From Luteimicrobium subarcticum (lineage in GTDB: Bacteria > Actinomycetota > Actinomycetes > Actinomycetales > Cellulomonadaceae), in contig NZ_PGTZ01000010.1 in assembly GCF_002798015.1 (NCBI RefSeq), forward strand, positions 229,219 to 293,218: a stretch of DNA of 64,000 bases. The letters run 5' to 3'. The notes under the pieces were generated by a model. That model was not told where the DNA came from and ran no database searches. It was given only the letters and a program-made list of their open reading frames with translations. Positions 55,606 to 64,000 of the stretch are shown here, in pieces; positions within the stretch are counted from its first letter, which is position 1; the number at the start of each line of letters is the position of its first letter. Both the position numbers and the translations under genes were made by a program.

Positions 55606-56066
55606 CCACCCTTCCTGTGACGGAGGTCGCGGCCGAGGCGCCCGCCTTCTCGTCCGTCGTGTGGGTGTCCGTCTGCCGGTTCGACGACCTCGTGCCCGAG
55701 CGCGGCGCGGCGGCCCTGCTGCCCGGCCCCGACAGCCCCGGCGGGCACGTCCAGGTCGCGCTGGTCCGGCTGCTCGACGGACGCGTCCTCGCGGTCGACA
55801 ACCACGACCCGTTCTCGGGCGCGAACGTCCTCTCGCGCGGGATCGTCGGGTGGCGCACCGTCGACGGCCGTCCCGTCCCGACGCTCTCGTCCCCCCTGCA
55901 CAAGCAGGTGTTCTCGCTCGAGACGGGCACGTGCCTCGACACCGCGGGCAAGGCCCCGCTCGGCGGCTCCGGCGACCTGCGCACCTATCCCGTGCGCGTC
56001 GTGCACGACGGGCAGGACGACGCCGGCGGTCTGGTGCAGGTCGGCCTCCCCGGGGACGCCCGATGA
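55602..56066 (+). CDS. nirD: Nitrite reductase (NADH), small subunit
   Basis: 154 residues, Rieske-like fold of the NirD family without CxH cluster ligands (VDNHDPFSGANVLSRGIVGW, PLHKQVFSLETGTCLD). It forms the NirBD complex. The ATG overlaps the nirB stop by four bases (ATGA), and it is itself overlapped by cobA, so the three are translationally coupled. Confidence 0.95.
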   Translation: MTTLPVTEVAAEAPAFSSVVWVSVCRFDDLVPERGAAALLPGPDSPGGHVQVALVRLLDGRVLAVDNHDPFSGANVLSRGIVGWRTVDGRPVPTLSSPLHKQVFSLETGTCLDTAGKAPLGGSGDLRTYPVRVVHDGQDDAGGLVQVGLPGDAR

Positions 56067-56872
56067 CCGCCGCACGCGCCGAGGGCACCGGGCGCAGCAC
56101 CGCGCCCGCGCGCGTCGGCCGCGTCGTGCTCGTCGGCGGCGGCCCCGGCGACCCGGACCTCCTGACGCTGCGCGCGTGGCGCGCCCTCACGACGGCCGAC
56201 GTCGTGGTGACCGACCGCCTCGGCCCGCGCTCCGTGCTCGACGACCTGCCCCCCGAGGTCGAGGTGATCGACGTCGGCAAGACGCCCGGCAGCCACCCCG
56301 TCCCGCAGGACCGCATCGACGCCCTGATCGTGCACCTCGCCCGGCAGGGCAAGACCGTCGTGCGACTCAAGGGCGGCGACCCGTTCCTCTTCGGACGCGG
56401 CGGCGAGGAGGTCGCCGCGTGCCGCGCCGCGGGCGTGCCCGTCGAGGTCGTCCCGGGGGTGTCGAGCGCGCTCGCCGCACCGGCCGCGGCCGGCATCCCC
56501 GTCACGCACCGCGGCGTCGCGTCGTCCGTCCAGGTCGTGCACGGGCACGAGGCGGTACCCGCCGAGGCCGTGGCCGCGCTCGCCGCCGGGTCGACGACCC
56601 TCGTCGTGCTCATGGGCGTCGCGACCCTCCCCGACCTGGCGGCGCGGGCGCTCGCGGGCGGCGTGGACCCGGTGACGCCGTGCGCGGTCGTCGAGCGCGC
56701 CACGACCCCGTCCCAGCGCGTCACGCGGTGCTCCCTGGCGGACCTGCCGGACGCGGCCGCCGCCGCAGGAGTGCGGTCGCCGGCGGTCGTCGTCGTCGGG
56801 GCGGTCGCCGCGGCCGACCTGCTCGGCCCGGTGGCGCTGCGCCCCGAGCTGCTCGCCCCGGCCGGCCGGTGA
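56063..56872 (+). CDS. cobA: Uroporphyrinogen-III C-methyltransferase
   Basis: 269 residues with the SUMT signatures VVLVGGGPGDPDLLTLRAWR, DVGKTPGSHPVPQDRI, VVRLKGGDPFLFGRGGEE and VPGVSSALAAPAAAGIPVTHRG. It methylates uroporphyrinogen III twice with SAM to precorrin-2, the branch point to sirohaem. Its place in the operon supplies the cofactor of NirB. The oxidase/ferrochelatase step (CysG-A or SirC/B) is not fused here and must be encoded elsewhere. Confidence 0.96.
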   Translation: MTAARAEGTGRSTAPARVGRVVLVGGGPGDPDLLTLRAWRALTTADVVVTDRLGPRSVLDDLPPEVEVIDVGKTPGSHPVPQDRIDALIVHLARQGKTVVRLKGGDPFLFGRGGEEVAACRAAGVPVEVVPGVSSALAAPAAAGIPVTHRGVASSVQVVHGHEAVPAEAVAALAAGSTTLVVLMGVATLPDLAARALAGGVDPVTPCAVVERATTPSQRVTRCSLADLPDAAAAAGVRSPAVVVVGAVAAADLLGPVALRPELLAPAGR

Positions 56873-56904
56873 CGGCTACGGCCGCCCGCGGGGACAATGG
56901 GCGC

Positions 56905-58041
56905 GTGGAACCCGACACGACCGGCCCGTCCCCGGCGATCGAGCCGGTCATGGCCGGCTGCACGGTCCTCGTCACGGCGGACCGGCGGTCGTCCGAGCTC
57001 GGCGCCGCCCTGTCGCGGCGCGGCGCGACGATCCGGTACGCCGCCGCGCTGAGCATGGTCCCCCACCAGGACGACGAGCTGCTGCTCGCGGGCACGCGCC
57101 GGCTCCTCGACGCACCGCCCGACGTGCTCGTCGTGACGACGGGCATCGGGTTCCGCGCGTGGGTCGAGGCGGCCGACGCCGTAGGGATCGCGGAGGACCT
57201 CGTCCGGACGCTCGGGCGGGCGCGGATCGTGGCGCGCGGGCCGAAGGCGCGCGGCGCGATCCAGGCGGCGGGCCTCACCGCGGACTGGGTCGCGGAGTCG
57301 GAGACGTCCGCCGAGATCGCGGAGACGCTGCTCGACGAGGGGGTCCAGGGGCTGCGGATCGCGGTCCAGCACCACGGCGCGGGCTCGGACGGTCTCGACG
57401 AGGCGCTCACGGCGGCCGGCGCCCGGGTCGAGCCGCTCGTCGTGTACCGGTGGGGGCCGCCGGCCGACCCGGCCGCGGTCGAGGACTCGGTGCGGGCCGT
57501 CGCGGCGGGCGAGATCGACGCGGTGACGTTCACGTCGGCCCCGGGTGCGGCGGCGTGGATCGACGTCGCCCGGCGCACCGGGCACCTGGCGGCCGTGGCC
57601 GCGCACGCCGCGGACGGGTCCGTCGTGCTCGCCGCGGTCGGTCCGACGACGGCGCGTCCGCTGCTCGACGCGGGCATCGCGCCGCTCGTTCCCGAGCGGG
57701 GACGGCTCGGCGCGCTCGTGCGCGCGCTCGTCACCCACTACGGCGGCCTCCAGACGCTCGCGACCGTCGCGGGACCACTCCAGGTGCACCGCAGGGCCGC
57801 CGTGCTCGACGGGCGCGTGCTGCCGCTGACACCCGCCGGCCTCGAGGTGCTGCGCGTCCTCGCGTCGGCCCGCGGCGCGGTGGTGCCGCGCGACGCCGTC
57901 CTCGACGTCCTGCCCGGCGAGTCCCGCGACCCGCACGCCGCGGAGGTCGCCGTGGCGCGCCTGCGGGACGCGGCCGGGAGCCGGGCGCTCGTGCGGACCG
58001 TCGTGAAGCGCGGGTACCGCCTCGACCTCGAGCCCTCCTGA
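56905..58041 (+). CDS. Uroporphyrinogen-III synthase with C-terminal winged helix
   Basis: 378 residues from a GTG. The first 270 or so residues are a HemD fold (CTVLVTADRRSSELGAALSR, VLVVTTGIGFRAWVEA, VTFTSAPGAAAWIDVARR). From about 290 an OmpR/PhoB-type winged helix follows (HRRAAVLDGRVLPLTPAGLE, VAVARLRDAAGSRALVRTVV). This HemD plus DNA-binding architecture is known in actinobacteria next to nir genes (mycobacterial Rv0260c type) and may act as a regulator of nitrite assimilation. It could instead lack synthase activity. Confidence 0.9.
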   Translation: MEPDTTGPSPAIEPVMAGCTVLVTADRRSSELGAALSRRGATIRYAAALSMVPHQDDELLLAGTRRLLDAPPDVLVVTTGIGFRAWVEAADAVGIAEDLVRTLGRARIVARGPKARGAIQAAGLTADWVAESETSAEIAETLLDEGVQGLRIAVQHHGAGSDGLDEALTAAGARVEPLVVYRWGPPADPAAVEDSVRAVAAGEIDAVTFTSAPGAAAWIDVARRTGHLAAVAAHAADGSVVLAAVGPTTARPLLDAGIAPLVPERGRLGALVRALVTHYGGLQTLATVAGPLQVHRRAAVLDGRVLPLTPAGLEVLRVLASARGAVVPRDAVLDVLPGESRDPHAAEVAVARLRDAAGSRALVRTVVKRGYRLDLEPS

Positions 58042-58133
58042 CCTGTCCGCACGGCGGTCGGGAGGCAGGAGTGCGACGGAAACGGCTCCGACGTGCGACG
58101 CTAGCCCCCGAACGAGAGCGACGAGGAGGATCC

Positions 58134-58733
58134 ATGATCTCGGCCGAGGACGTGCTGAGCACGACGTTCCGCACGACGCGGTTCCGCGGCGGCTACGACA
58201 TCGAGGCGGTCGACGACTACCTCGACCAGGTCACGCGCACGCTGGCGGTGCACGAGGGCCGCACCCCCTACACGACGGACCTGCTGTCGGCGGAGGACGT
58301 CCGGGGCAGGACGTTCGAGGTCGGAAAGCTCCGCGAGAGCTACGTCGCCGAGGACGTCGACGCCCTGCTCGCCCGGATCGCCGAGGCGCTCGACGAGTAC
58401 GAGAAGCGCGCCGCGACGCGCACGACGGGTGCCGTCCCCGCGGTCGCCGCGGCGACCCCGACCGGTGGGGCGCCGACCGTCCCGGGCATGTCCCCGGCGC
58501 CCGCGGACCGGCTGTCCCCCGCCGCGGAGGCGCGCCTGCAGGAGGTCGGCGGCGCGCCAGTTCCCGACGGCGCGACGCTCGGCCTGCGCGTGCTGACGTC
58601 GCAGCTCCAGATCGCGACGGTGCGTGCCCGCGGGTCGGACGTCCTGACGGTCCGCACGCCCGAGGGCGCGACCCTGCGCGTGGTCGCGGTCGACGCCGGC
58701 GCCGACGGGGTCGTGCTGCGCACCGTCGTCTGA
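58134..58733 (+). CDS. DivIVA-domain protein
   Basis: 199 residues. Two copies of the DivIVA N-terminal motif occur in tandem: ISAEDVLSTTFRTTRFRGGY (about 2-35) and SAEDVRGRTFEVGKLRESY (about 50-85), then a short helical stretch, a Pro/Ala-rich linker and a small beta domain at the C-terminus. It is shorter than true Wag31/DivIVA and lacks the long coiled coil, so it is probably a minor DivIVA-like protein rather than the polar growth organiser. AGGAGGA precedes the ATG. Confidence 0.82.
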   Translation: MISAEDVLSTTFRTTRFRGGYDIEAVDDYLDQVTRTLAVHEGRTPYTTDLLSAEDVRGRTFEVGKLRESYVAEDVDALLARIAEALDEYEKRAATRTTGAVPAVAAATPTGGAPTVPGMSPAPADRLSPAAEARLQEVGGAPVPDGATLGLRVLTSQLQIATVRARGSDVLTVRTPEGATLRVVAVDAGADGVVLRTVV

Positions 58734-58746
58734 CCGGGGTACGACA

Positions 58747-58780
58747 AAGGCCCGCCGGTCCGTACGGACCGGCGGGCCTT
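58747..58780. terminator. Bidirectional terminator
   Basis: A perfect 34-bp palindrome (AAGGCCCGCCGGTCCGT and its complement), with A- and T-flanks that give short U-tracts on either strand, between the convergent DivIVA-like gene and the PTS EIIA gene. Confidence 0.9.
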
Positions 58781-58829
58781 CGTGTGCGGGGTCGTCTCCC
58801 GGACGCTCATCCGGCGGGAACCCGAGAGG

Positions 58830-59288
58830 TCACTCGACCGTGTAGAGGTCCTCGCCCCCCGCGACGACCTCGCCGGCCTGCGCGACGCGGGTCAGCGCGT
58901 CCGGCTTCTGGTCGAGGACGACCACGGGGCAGATCGCGGAGCGGCCCCCGGCGACGATGTCGCGCGGGCTCCACGTGACGAGCTCCTGGCCCACCTGGAC
59001 GTCGTCGCCCTCGGCGGCGTGGAGCGTGAAGCCCTCGCCCTGGAGCTGGACCGTGTCGATGCCGAGGTGGACGAGCACGCCCTTGCCCTCGGGGGTCGTC
59101 ACGACGAACGCGTGCGGGTGCAGCTTCGCGATCGTGCCGGCGACGGGGGCGACGGCGACGGCCTTCTCGACGTCACCCGGGTCGAGCGCGACGCCCGGGC
59201 CGACGAGAGCGGCGCTGAACACCGGGTCGTCGACGTCGGCGAGCTCGCGGACCGTCCCGGACAGGGGCGAGACGACCGTCGTGGTCAA
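58830..59288 (-). CDS. crr: PTS glucose/GlcNAc-type EIIA
   Basis: 152 residues from a TTG start that overlaps the EIIB stop (TTGA). EIIA-Glc fold: SGTVRELADVDDPVFSAALV, AKLHPHAFVVTTPEGKGVLV and the active His in GVLVHLGIDTVQL (about residue 74), with a partner His at about 59. It passes phosphate from HPr to the EIIB Cys. In streptomycetes Crr serves the GlcNAc PTS as well. Coupled translation through the overlapping start suggests a fixed ratio with EIIB. Confidence 0.92.
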   Translation of the reverse strand: MTTTVVSPLSGTVRELADVDDPVFSAALVGPGVALDPGDVEKAVAVAPVAGTIAKLHPHAFVVTTPEGKGVLVHLGIDTVQLQGEGFTLHAAEGDDVQVGQELVTWSPRDIVAGGRSAICPVVVLDQKPDALTRVAQAGEVVAGGEDLYTVE

Positions 59289-59518
59289 CGCAGGTCCTCG
59301 ATGTCGGACGCCAGGGTGTCGGCCTCGGGCCCGACGATGACCTGGACGACCTTGCCGGACTGGACGACGGCGATCGCCCCGGCGGCCTTGAGGCCTGCCT
59401 CGTTGACGAGCGACGGGTTGGTGACCTCGACGCGCAGGCGGGTGATGCACGGCTCGAGGTCGATGATGTTGTCGTCCCCGCCGAGGCCGGCCAGGATCTG
59501 CTCTGCCTTGCTGCTCAT
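59285..59518 (-). CDS. nagF: PTS EIIB, GlcNAc type
   Basis: 77 residues, same length as streptomycete NagF and close to it: MSSKAEQILAGLGGDDNII and EPCITRLRVEVTNPSLVNEA, with the phosphorylated Cys at about residue 24. GAAGGAGAAGGAC precedes the ATG. It carries phosphate from EIIA to the sugar bound by the EIIC encoded divergently. Confidence 0.92.
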   Translation of the reverse strand: MSSKAEQILAGLGGDDNIIDLEPCITRLRVEVTNPSLVNEAGLKAAGAIAVVQSGKVVQVIVGPEADTLASDIEDLR

Positions 59519-59589
59519 GTCCTTCTCCTTCGTGGTGCCCCCGTCGAGCCGGTGGCGAGCTGTGGTTGGGGTGTGCTGGGTCGCAGGGT

Positions 59590-59835
59590 CTACATCAGGT
59601 CGGCGAGGTCGGACGCCAGGGTGTCGACCGAGGGGCCGATCACCACCTGGACGACGCGCCCCGACACGACGACGCCGTGGGCGCCGGCGGCGCGCAGGGC
59701 GGTCTGGTCGACGATCTTCGCGTCCTTCACCTCGGACCGCAGCCGCGTGGTGCACGGCTCGATCTCGACGATGTTGTCGACGCCTCCGAGCGCGTCGAGG
59801 ATGCGCTGTGCCTGGTCGGGCGGGTTCGGCGGCAA
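59590..59835 (-). CDS. Second PTS EIIB domain protein
   Basis: 81 residues from a TTG with a perfect AGGAGGTGA upstream. Same EIIB family as its neighbour (RILDALGGVDNIVEIEPCTT, active Cys about residue 28; ALRAAGAHGVVVSGRVVQVV) but more divergent at both ends. Two EIIB proteins with one EIIA and one EIIC is unusual. The gene lies between the regulator and the first EIIB gene on the same strand. Confidence 0.88.
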   Translation of the reverse strand: MPPNPPDQAQRILDALGGVDNIVEIEPCTTRLRSEVKDAKIVDQTALRAAGAHGVVVSGRVVQVVIGPSVDTLASDLADLM

Positions 59836-59872
59836 CGCTTCACCTCCTGGGTGCGTCCGGCTCGGGGCCGGC

Positions 59873-60625
59873 TCAGACGGTCGCCCCGGCCGAGGCGCGG
59901 GGCGTGACGACGGGGCTGGGTGCGCTGAGAGGTACCCACAGTGTGTACCGGTCGGCGCGGTAGCACGACCGTGAGAAGGCCACGGCGACCTGCTCGGCGA
60001 ACGTGCGACGGGTGATGCGCAGGACCGTGCGCGCGGCGCCGAGGTCGAGCAGGTCGGCCTCGGTCTTGGACGCCTCGGAGGCGCCGACGGTGTCCTCACC
60101 CCAGTCGGGGTCGTGGCCCGCCTCGCGCAGCGCGGCGTAGATCGAGTCGGGGGCGTGCTCGGGGCCCTGGTCGAGCATGTGGGGCAGCAGCCCGACGGGG
60201 ATCCAGGTCTCCTCGACGGCCATGGGGTGGCCGTCGGCGGTGCGGACGCGCTGGACGTGGTGGACGGCGTCGCCGGCGGACAGCTCGAGGGCCTCGGCGA
60301 CGTCCCAGGTGGCCTCGACGGTCTCGGCGTGCACGACGGCCCCGCCAGGAACGAGCCCGCGGCGACGCATGTCGTCGCCGAAGTTGACGAGCCGGAGCTC
60401 CATGTCGATGCGGGCGGGGGCGACGAAGGTGCCGCGGCCCTGCTCCCGGACGAGCAGCCCTTCGTGGACGAGCGCGTCGATGGCCTGCCGGACGGTCATG
60501 CGGGACACGCCGAAGCGGTCGCAGAGCTCGCGCTCGGAGGGGACCGCCTCGCCGACGGCGAGCTCCTGCGCGACGAGCGCGCGCAGGTAGTCGCGTACTC
60601 GGACGTGCTTGTAGCCGGGAGCCAC
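59873..60625 (-). CDS. GntR/UTRA regulator, DasR type
   Basis: 250 residues from the GTG at 60625 with GGAGGCAAG before it; a GTG at 60640 would add five residues. GntR winged helix PSERELCDRFGVSRMTVRQA (about 31-55) is followed by a UTRA effector domain (VVHAETVEATWDVAEALELS, MAVEETWIPVGLLPHMLD). HutC-subfamily regulators of this shape, such as DasR and NagR, sense GlcN-6-P or GlcNAc-6-P and control the GlcNAc PTS. It lies between the EIIB and divergent EIIC genes, with dre-like sites in between. Confidence 0.88.
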   Translation of the reverse strand: MAPGYKHVRVRDYLRALVAQELAVGEAVPSERELCDRFGVSRMTVRQAIDALVHEGLLVREQGRGTFVAPARIDMELRLVNFGDDMRRRGLVPGGAVVHAETVEATWDVAEALELSAGDAVHHVQRVRTADGHPMAVEETWIPVGLLPHMLDQGPEHAPDSIYAALREAGHDPDWGEDTVGASEASKTEADLLDLGAARTVLRITRRTFAEQVAVAFSRSCYRADRYTLWVPLSAPSPVVTPRASAGATV

Positions 60626-60657
60626 CCTTGCCTCCTTCACGAATCCTTGACAACTCG

Positions 60658-60698
60658 CGATGTCTAGACCACTCTAGGCCCAACTGGTCCAGACATCC
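60658..60698. promoter_or_regulatory. Pair of mirror-image dre-like operators
   Basis: Site 1 GATGTCTAGACCACT (60659-60673) and site 2 ACTGGTCCAGACATC (60683-60697) are near-inverted copies of each other. Each matches one half of the DasR consensus ACTGGTCTAGACCACT well and the other half poorly. Both lie between the GntR gene and EIIC gene, placed to control the two divergent promoters. Confidence 0.7.
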
Positions 60699-60830
60699 TA
60701 GCCGTCACCGTCGACGACGGTAGCGGACGCCAGGACCGGACGGACGACCTGAAGACGGGACCGATCCGTGCCGCCCGCCTGGGCCGGCACGCCTGCAACG
60801 AAGCACGCACACGACGAGGAGCTCCCCGCC

Positions 60831-62234
<1,404 letters not shown>

Positions 62235-62276
62235 CCCGGTCGTCGCCCTGCCCGGCAGGGTGACGCTCCGACCGAC

Positions 62277-62324
62277 AACGTGACGATGGCCCGCCCAGCA
62301 CGCTGGACGGGCCATCGTCACGTT
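62277..62324. terminator. Large hairpin terminator after nagE
   Basis: A 23-bp stem (AACGTGACGATGGCCCG... and complement) with one C/A mismatch and a very short loop. It lies between the convergent EIIC gene and the 62340-62858 gene and has AA/TT at its ends, so it can work in both directions. Confidence 0.85.
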
Positions 62325-62339
62325 CTCGTGGGCCAGGTG

Positions 62340-62858
62340 TCAGCTGGACGTCCGGGACTGCGACCTCAGGTACGCGAAGCCCCGGTCCAGGTGAACCTTG
62401 CCCGGCCGCACCCGGACGACGACCTGCGCCACCAGTCCGCGCAGCTCGTGCGACGGCAGCGACGCCGTGGAGCGCAGGAGCAGCCCGGACGTGTCCGGTC
62501 CGAGGTGCTTCGTCGCGGCTGTCTCGACCTCCTCGGGGACACCGGACCGGATGCACGCGTCGGACAAGCTGATCGACCGCCCGACCTCGAAGCCGTTGCC
62601 CAGGGCGGTACCGAGCGCGTGGCTCCAGCGCGAGACCCCCTTGCGGTCGGCCGCCTCGGTGCGGGCGCCGCCGTCGGCCGTGTAGGTCCAGCCGGGGGCG
62701 TCGGCCTGCTCGTCGCGCGTGAGGCGGACGTGCTCGACGAGCACGCCCCCACCGGACGGTGTGTTCTTCGCGATCGTCTGGAGGGCGTCGGCGGCGCCGT
62801 GCCGCGCGTCGAAGCACCAGAGCGTGAGGGTCTCGGACCCGGCGTCGGAGCGACTCAT
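62340..62858 (-). CDS. Unknown protein downstream of toxin/immunity genes
   Basis: 172 residues, soluble. TLTLWCFDARHGAADALQTI, then VLVEHVRLTRDEQADAPGWT resembles loosely the start of DUF1269-type proteins, but that is weak. The C-terminal half has HLGPDTSGLLLRSTASLPSH. It starts 31 bases after the previous gene on the same strand, so it may belong to the toxin/immunity transcript. No known immunity family recognised. Confidence 0.6.
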   Translation of the reverse strand: MSRSDAGSETLTLWCFDARHGAADALQTIAKNTPSGGGVLVEHVRLTRDEQADAPGWTYTADGGARTEAADRKGVSRWSHALGTALGNGFEVGRSISLSDACIRSGVPEEVETAATKHLGPDTSGLLLRSTASLPSHELRGLVAQVVVRVRPGKVHLDRGFAYLRSQSRTSS

Positions 62859-62889
62859 ACCGCCGAACCCTACGGGACCGCAGAGGCCC

Positions 62890-63288
62890 TCAGAAGAGCT
62901 CGCCGACCTCGTCCTCGTACCAGCGCTCGAGGTCGTCGAGCACCTCGCCGGGCGCGAGCTCCCGGTCGAACGAGTACCCGTCGTCGGTCAGCCGGACGGC
63001 CACGTCGTCCGGCACCAGACCGCGGAACCACAGCGCGACGCGGAGCGCTTCGCGGGTGCTGCCGTCGACGCTCACGCCCCAGCCCCCACGAGCGAGCCAG
63101 ACCTCGACCTCGCCGACGGCACCCGGGTACGTCCAGCCGACGTCGCGCAGGTCGGAGGCCCCTGACACCGGCGCAGGCGTCGGAGCAGGGCCGTCCGGCG
63201 CGACGGCCGCGAGAAAGCTCCGAGCCAGCTCGTCGCGGGGCGCCGACCACGCTTCACGGTCATCGAGAAAGATGAGGATCTCAGCCAC
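62890..63288 (-). CDS. Putative immunity protein next to the toxin gene
   Basis: 132 residues, small and acidic, from a GTG with AGGAGG five bases upstream, only 12 bases after the toxin stop. MAEILIFLDDREAWSAPRDE, WLARGGWGVSVDGSTREALR and a final acidic EVLDDLERWYEDEVGELF. No family recognised, but size, charge and position are those of an immunity protein that blocks the toxin encoded just upstream. Confidence 0.65.
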   Translation of the reverse strand: MAEILIFLDDREAWSAPRDELARSFLAAVAPDGPAPTPAPVSGASDLRDVGWTYPGAVGEVEVWLARGGWGVSVDGSTREALRVALWFRGLVPDDVAVRLTDDGYSFDRELAPGEVLDDLERWYEDEVGELF

Positions 63289-63300
63289 AATGCCTCCTGG

Positions 63301-64000
63301 TCAGGGCGAGAGGACCACGGTCGCGGGAATGCCCAGGTCGTCCAGCATCCCGCGGAAGTACTCGACCCCTGCGGGATGGTTGGTGACGATCCGCAGCGAC
63401 TCGAACGAGGTGGCGTCGTCGGCGATGACCGCCCCATACCGACGCATCTCGTCGATCGTGCTGGCGTTGACGAAATCGGGCGCGGTGCCGGTGTAGGGAC
63501 TGCTCGACGGGGTCTCGATGTACTTCGCGTCGACGAGCGTCGTCCCGTCGATCCCGTCAGCCCATACCGACTCGCCACCTCCTGTCACCTTGAACTCGAA
63601 CATCCCCGTGTGCGCACGCTGGTACTCGTACGCACGAGACGCCTTGGTCCCGGGCTTCGCGTAGTGCATCGGGGTCGGTCTGATCTCGCCCAGGCCGCGG
63701 GCCCCGTGGGTCCCCATGTTGTGGACGAGGACGGCGGTGTCGCCGGCGAGGACGTAGTAGCTGTGGTGGGCGTGGACGTGGACGTTGTAGACCGTCACGT
63801 CGCTGTCGGTCTCGCCTGCACCGGCGCGGTCGGCTCGTTCGATGTCGACGGCGTCGAGACGAACGGTCGCCGTGGGCGTCGTGGGGTCCGCGGCGGTGAC
63901 GAGCAGGTCGCCCGCGCGGAGGTCGCGTGCCGCGATCCAGCCGAGGCCGGCGACCATGAAGGGGTGCTCGTCGGTCGTGGTGACCCGTTGACCGTTGATG
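63301..64000 (-). CDS. Polymorphic toxin, C-terminal part: HINT then nuclease-like domain
   Basis: The 3' end of a larger gene whose 5' part is outside the window; the frame is open to the edge. The first part is a pretoxin HINT domain: TTTDEHPFMVAGLGWIAARD, DLRAGDLLVT and the C-terminal strand VYNVHVHAHHSYYVLAG with VLVHN, the usual end of the autoprocessing module. The remaining 137 residues form the toxin: SRAYEYQRAHTGMFEFKV, then VWADGIDGTTLVDAKYIE, an Asp...DAK pattern of PD-(D/E)xK restriction-endonuclease-fold toxins. The nuclease type is inference. An immunity gene follows directly. Confidence 0.85.
   Translation of the reverse strand, partial: INGQRVTTTDEHPFMVAGLGWIAARDLRAGDLLVTAADPTTPTATVRLDAVDIERADRAGAGETDSDVTVYNVHVHAHHSYYVLAGDTAVLVHNMGTHGARGLGEIRPTPMHYAKPGTKASRAYEYQRAHTGMFEFKVTGGGESVWADGIDGTTLVDAKYIETPSSSPYTGTAPDFVNASTIDEMRRYGAVIADDATSFESLRIVTNHPAGVEYFRGMLDDLGIPATVVLSP

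Noticed and set aside
58830..59450. ATG-started longer EIIA reading frame
   Set aside because: The extra 54 codons read through the EIIB gene in the wrong frame; the TTG overlapping the EIIB stop gives the correct EIIA start.

Overview
The window is chromosomal DNA from a very high G+C actinobacterium (by eye above 70 % G+C, nearly every third codon position G or C, many GTG and a few TTG starts). The gene set points to Cellulomonadaceae or a close micrococcalean relative: a Streptomyces-type conservon (cvnABCD), a Bpa-type proteasome activator ending in GQYL, an F420-type LLM oxidoreductase, a DasR/NagE/NagF-like N-acetylglucosamine PTS, a DUF5926 protein, an EF-G2 and a secreted GH30 glycosidase. 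The genus is inferred, not proven. Genes are densely packed, with many ATGA, GTGA and TGATG overlaps.

Layout. 1-2254: a cut gamma-glutamyltransferase and a uridine-kinase-like protein with a degenerate P-loop. 2255-2884: a non-coding stretch with two tandem-repeat arrays, ending at a tRNA-Ser(TGA) terminator. 3116-8764: a conservon signalling operon. 9000-11376: quinone oxidoreductase, proteasome activator and a secreted protein. 11445-19168: a leftward block with an EamA exporter, a carbohydrate ABC importer (two permeases and a binding lipoprotein), its likely LacI regulator, a HAD phosphatase and serS. 19277-29637: lipid kinase, large membrane protein, glycosyltransferase, DUF5926, a secreted Ser/Val-rich protein, EF-G2, a DUF389 membrane protein and a DUF4037 protein. 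29785-38421: LLM oxidoreductase, Na+/H+ antiporter, VanY-like carboxypeptidase, phosphoglucomutase, a TMEM175-like channel, a small membrane protein, an animal-type haem peroxidase and a YCII/DGPF protein with its ECF42-type sigma factor. 39747-45625: a secreted protein, two small acetyltransferases, a single ORF fusing a LacI regulator to a PrmC-like methyltransferase, and the divergent GH30 enzyme. 45626-47338: a palindromic repeat cluster and an MFS transporter with a structured leader. 47461-52186: pyruvate oxidase and a three-gene SPFH/zinc-ribbon/membrane operon resembling Bacillus ydjG-H-I. 52240-58041: an orphan SMI1/KNR4 protein and the nitrite assimilation and sirohaem operon nirB-nirD-cobA-hemD. 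58134-62234: a DivIVA-like protein and the GlcNAc-type PTS. 62340-64000: the 3' end of a HINT-containing polymorphic toxin with small downstream genes.

How parts work together. The PTS cluster has EIIA, two EIIB and a GntR/UTRA regulator on one strand and EIIC divergent on the other; two mirror-image dre-like operators lie between them. The nir operon couples NADH-dependent nitrite reduction to synthesis of the sirohaem it needs, and three GlnR-like half-sites precede it. The ECF42-type pair carries a recognisable ECF42-type promoter placed inside the loop of the terminator of the upstream haem peroxidase gene.

Most unusual points: the LacI-methyltransferase fusion; the 66-bp hairpin and repeat family after the GH30 gene; the promoter nested in a terminator; a PTS with two EIIB and TTG starts; short tandem duplications across stop codons at three gene ends; and the toxin/immunity locus at the right edge.
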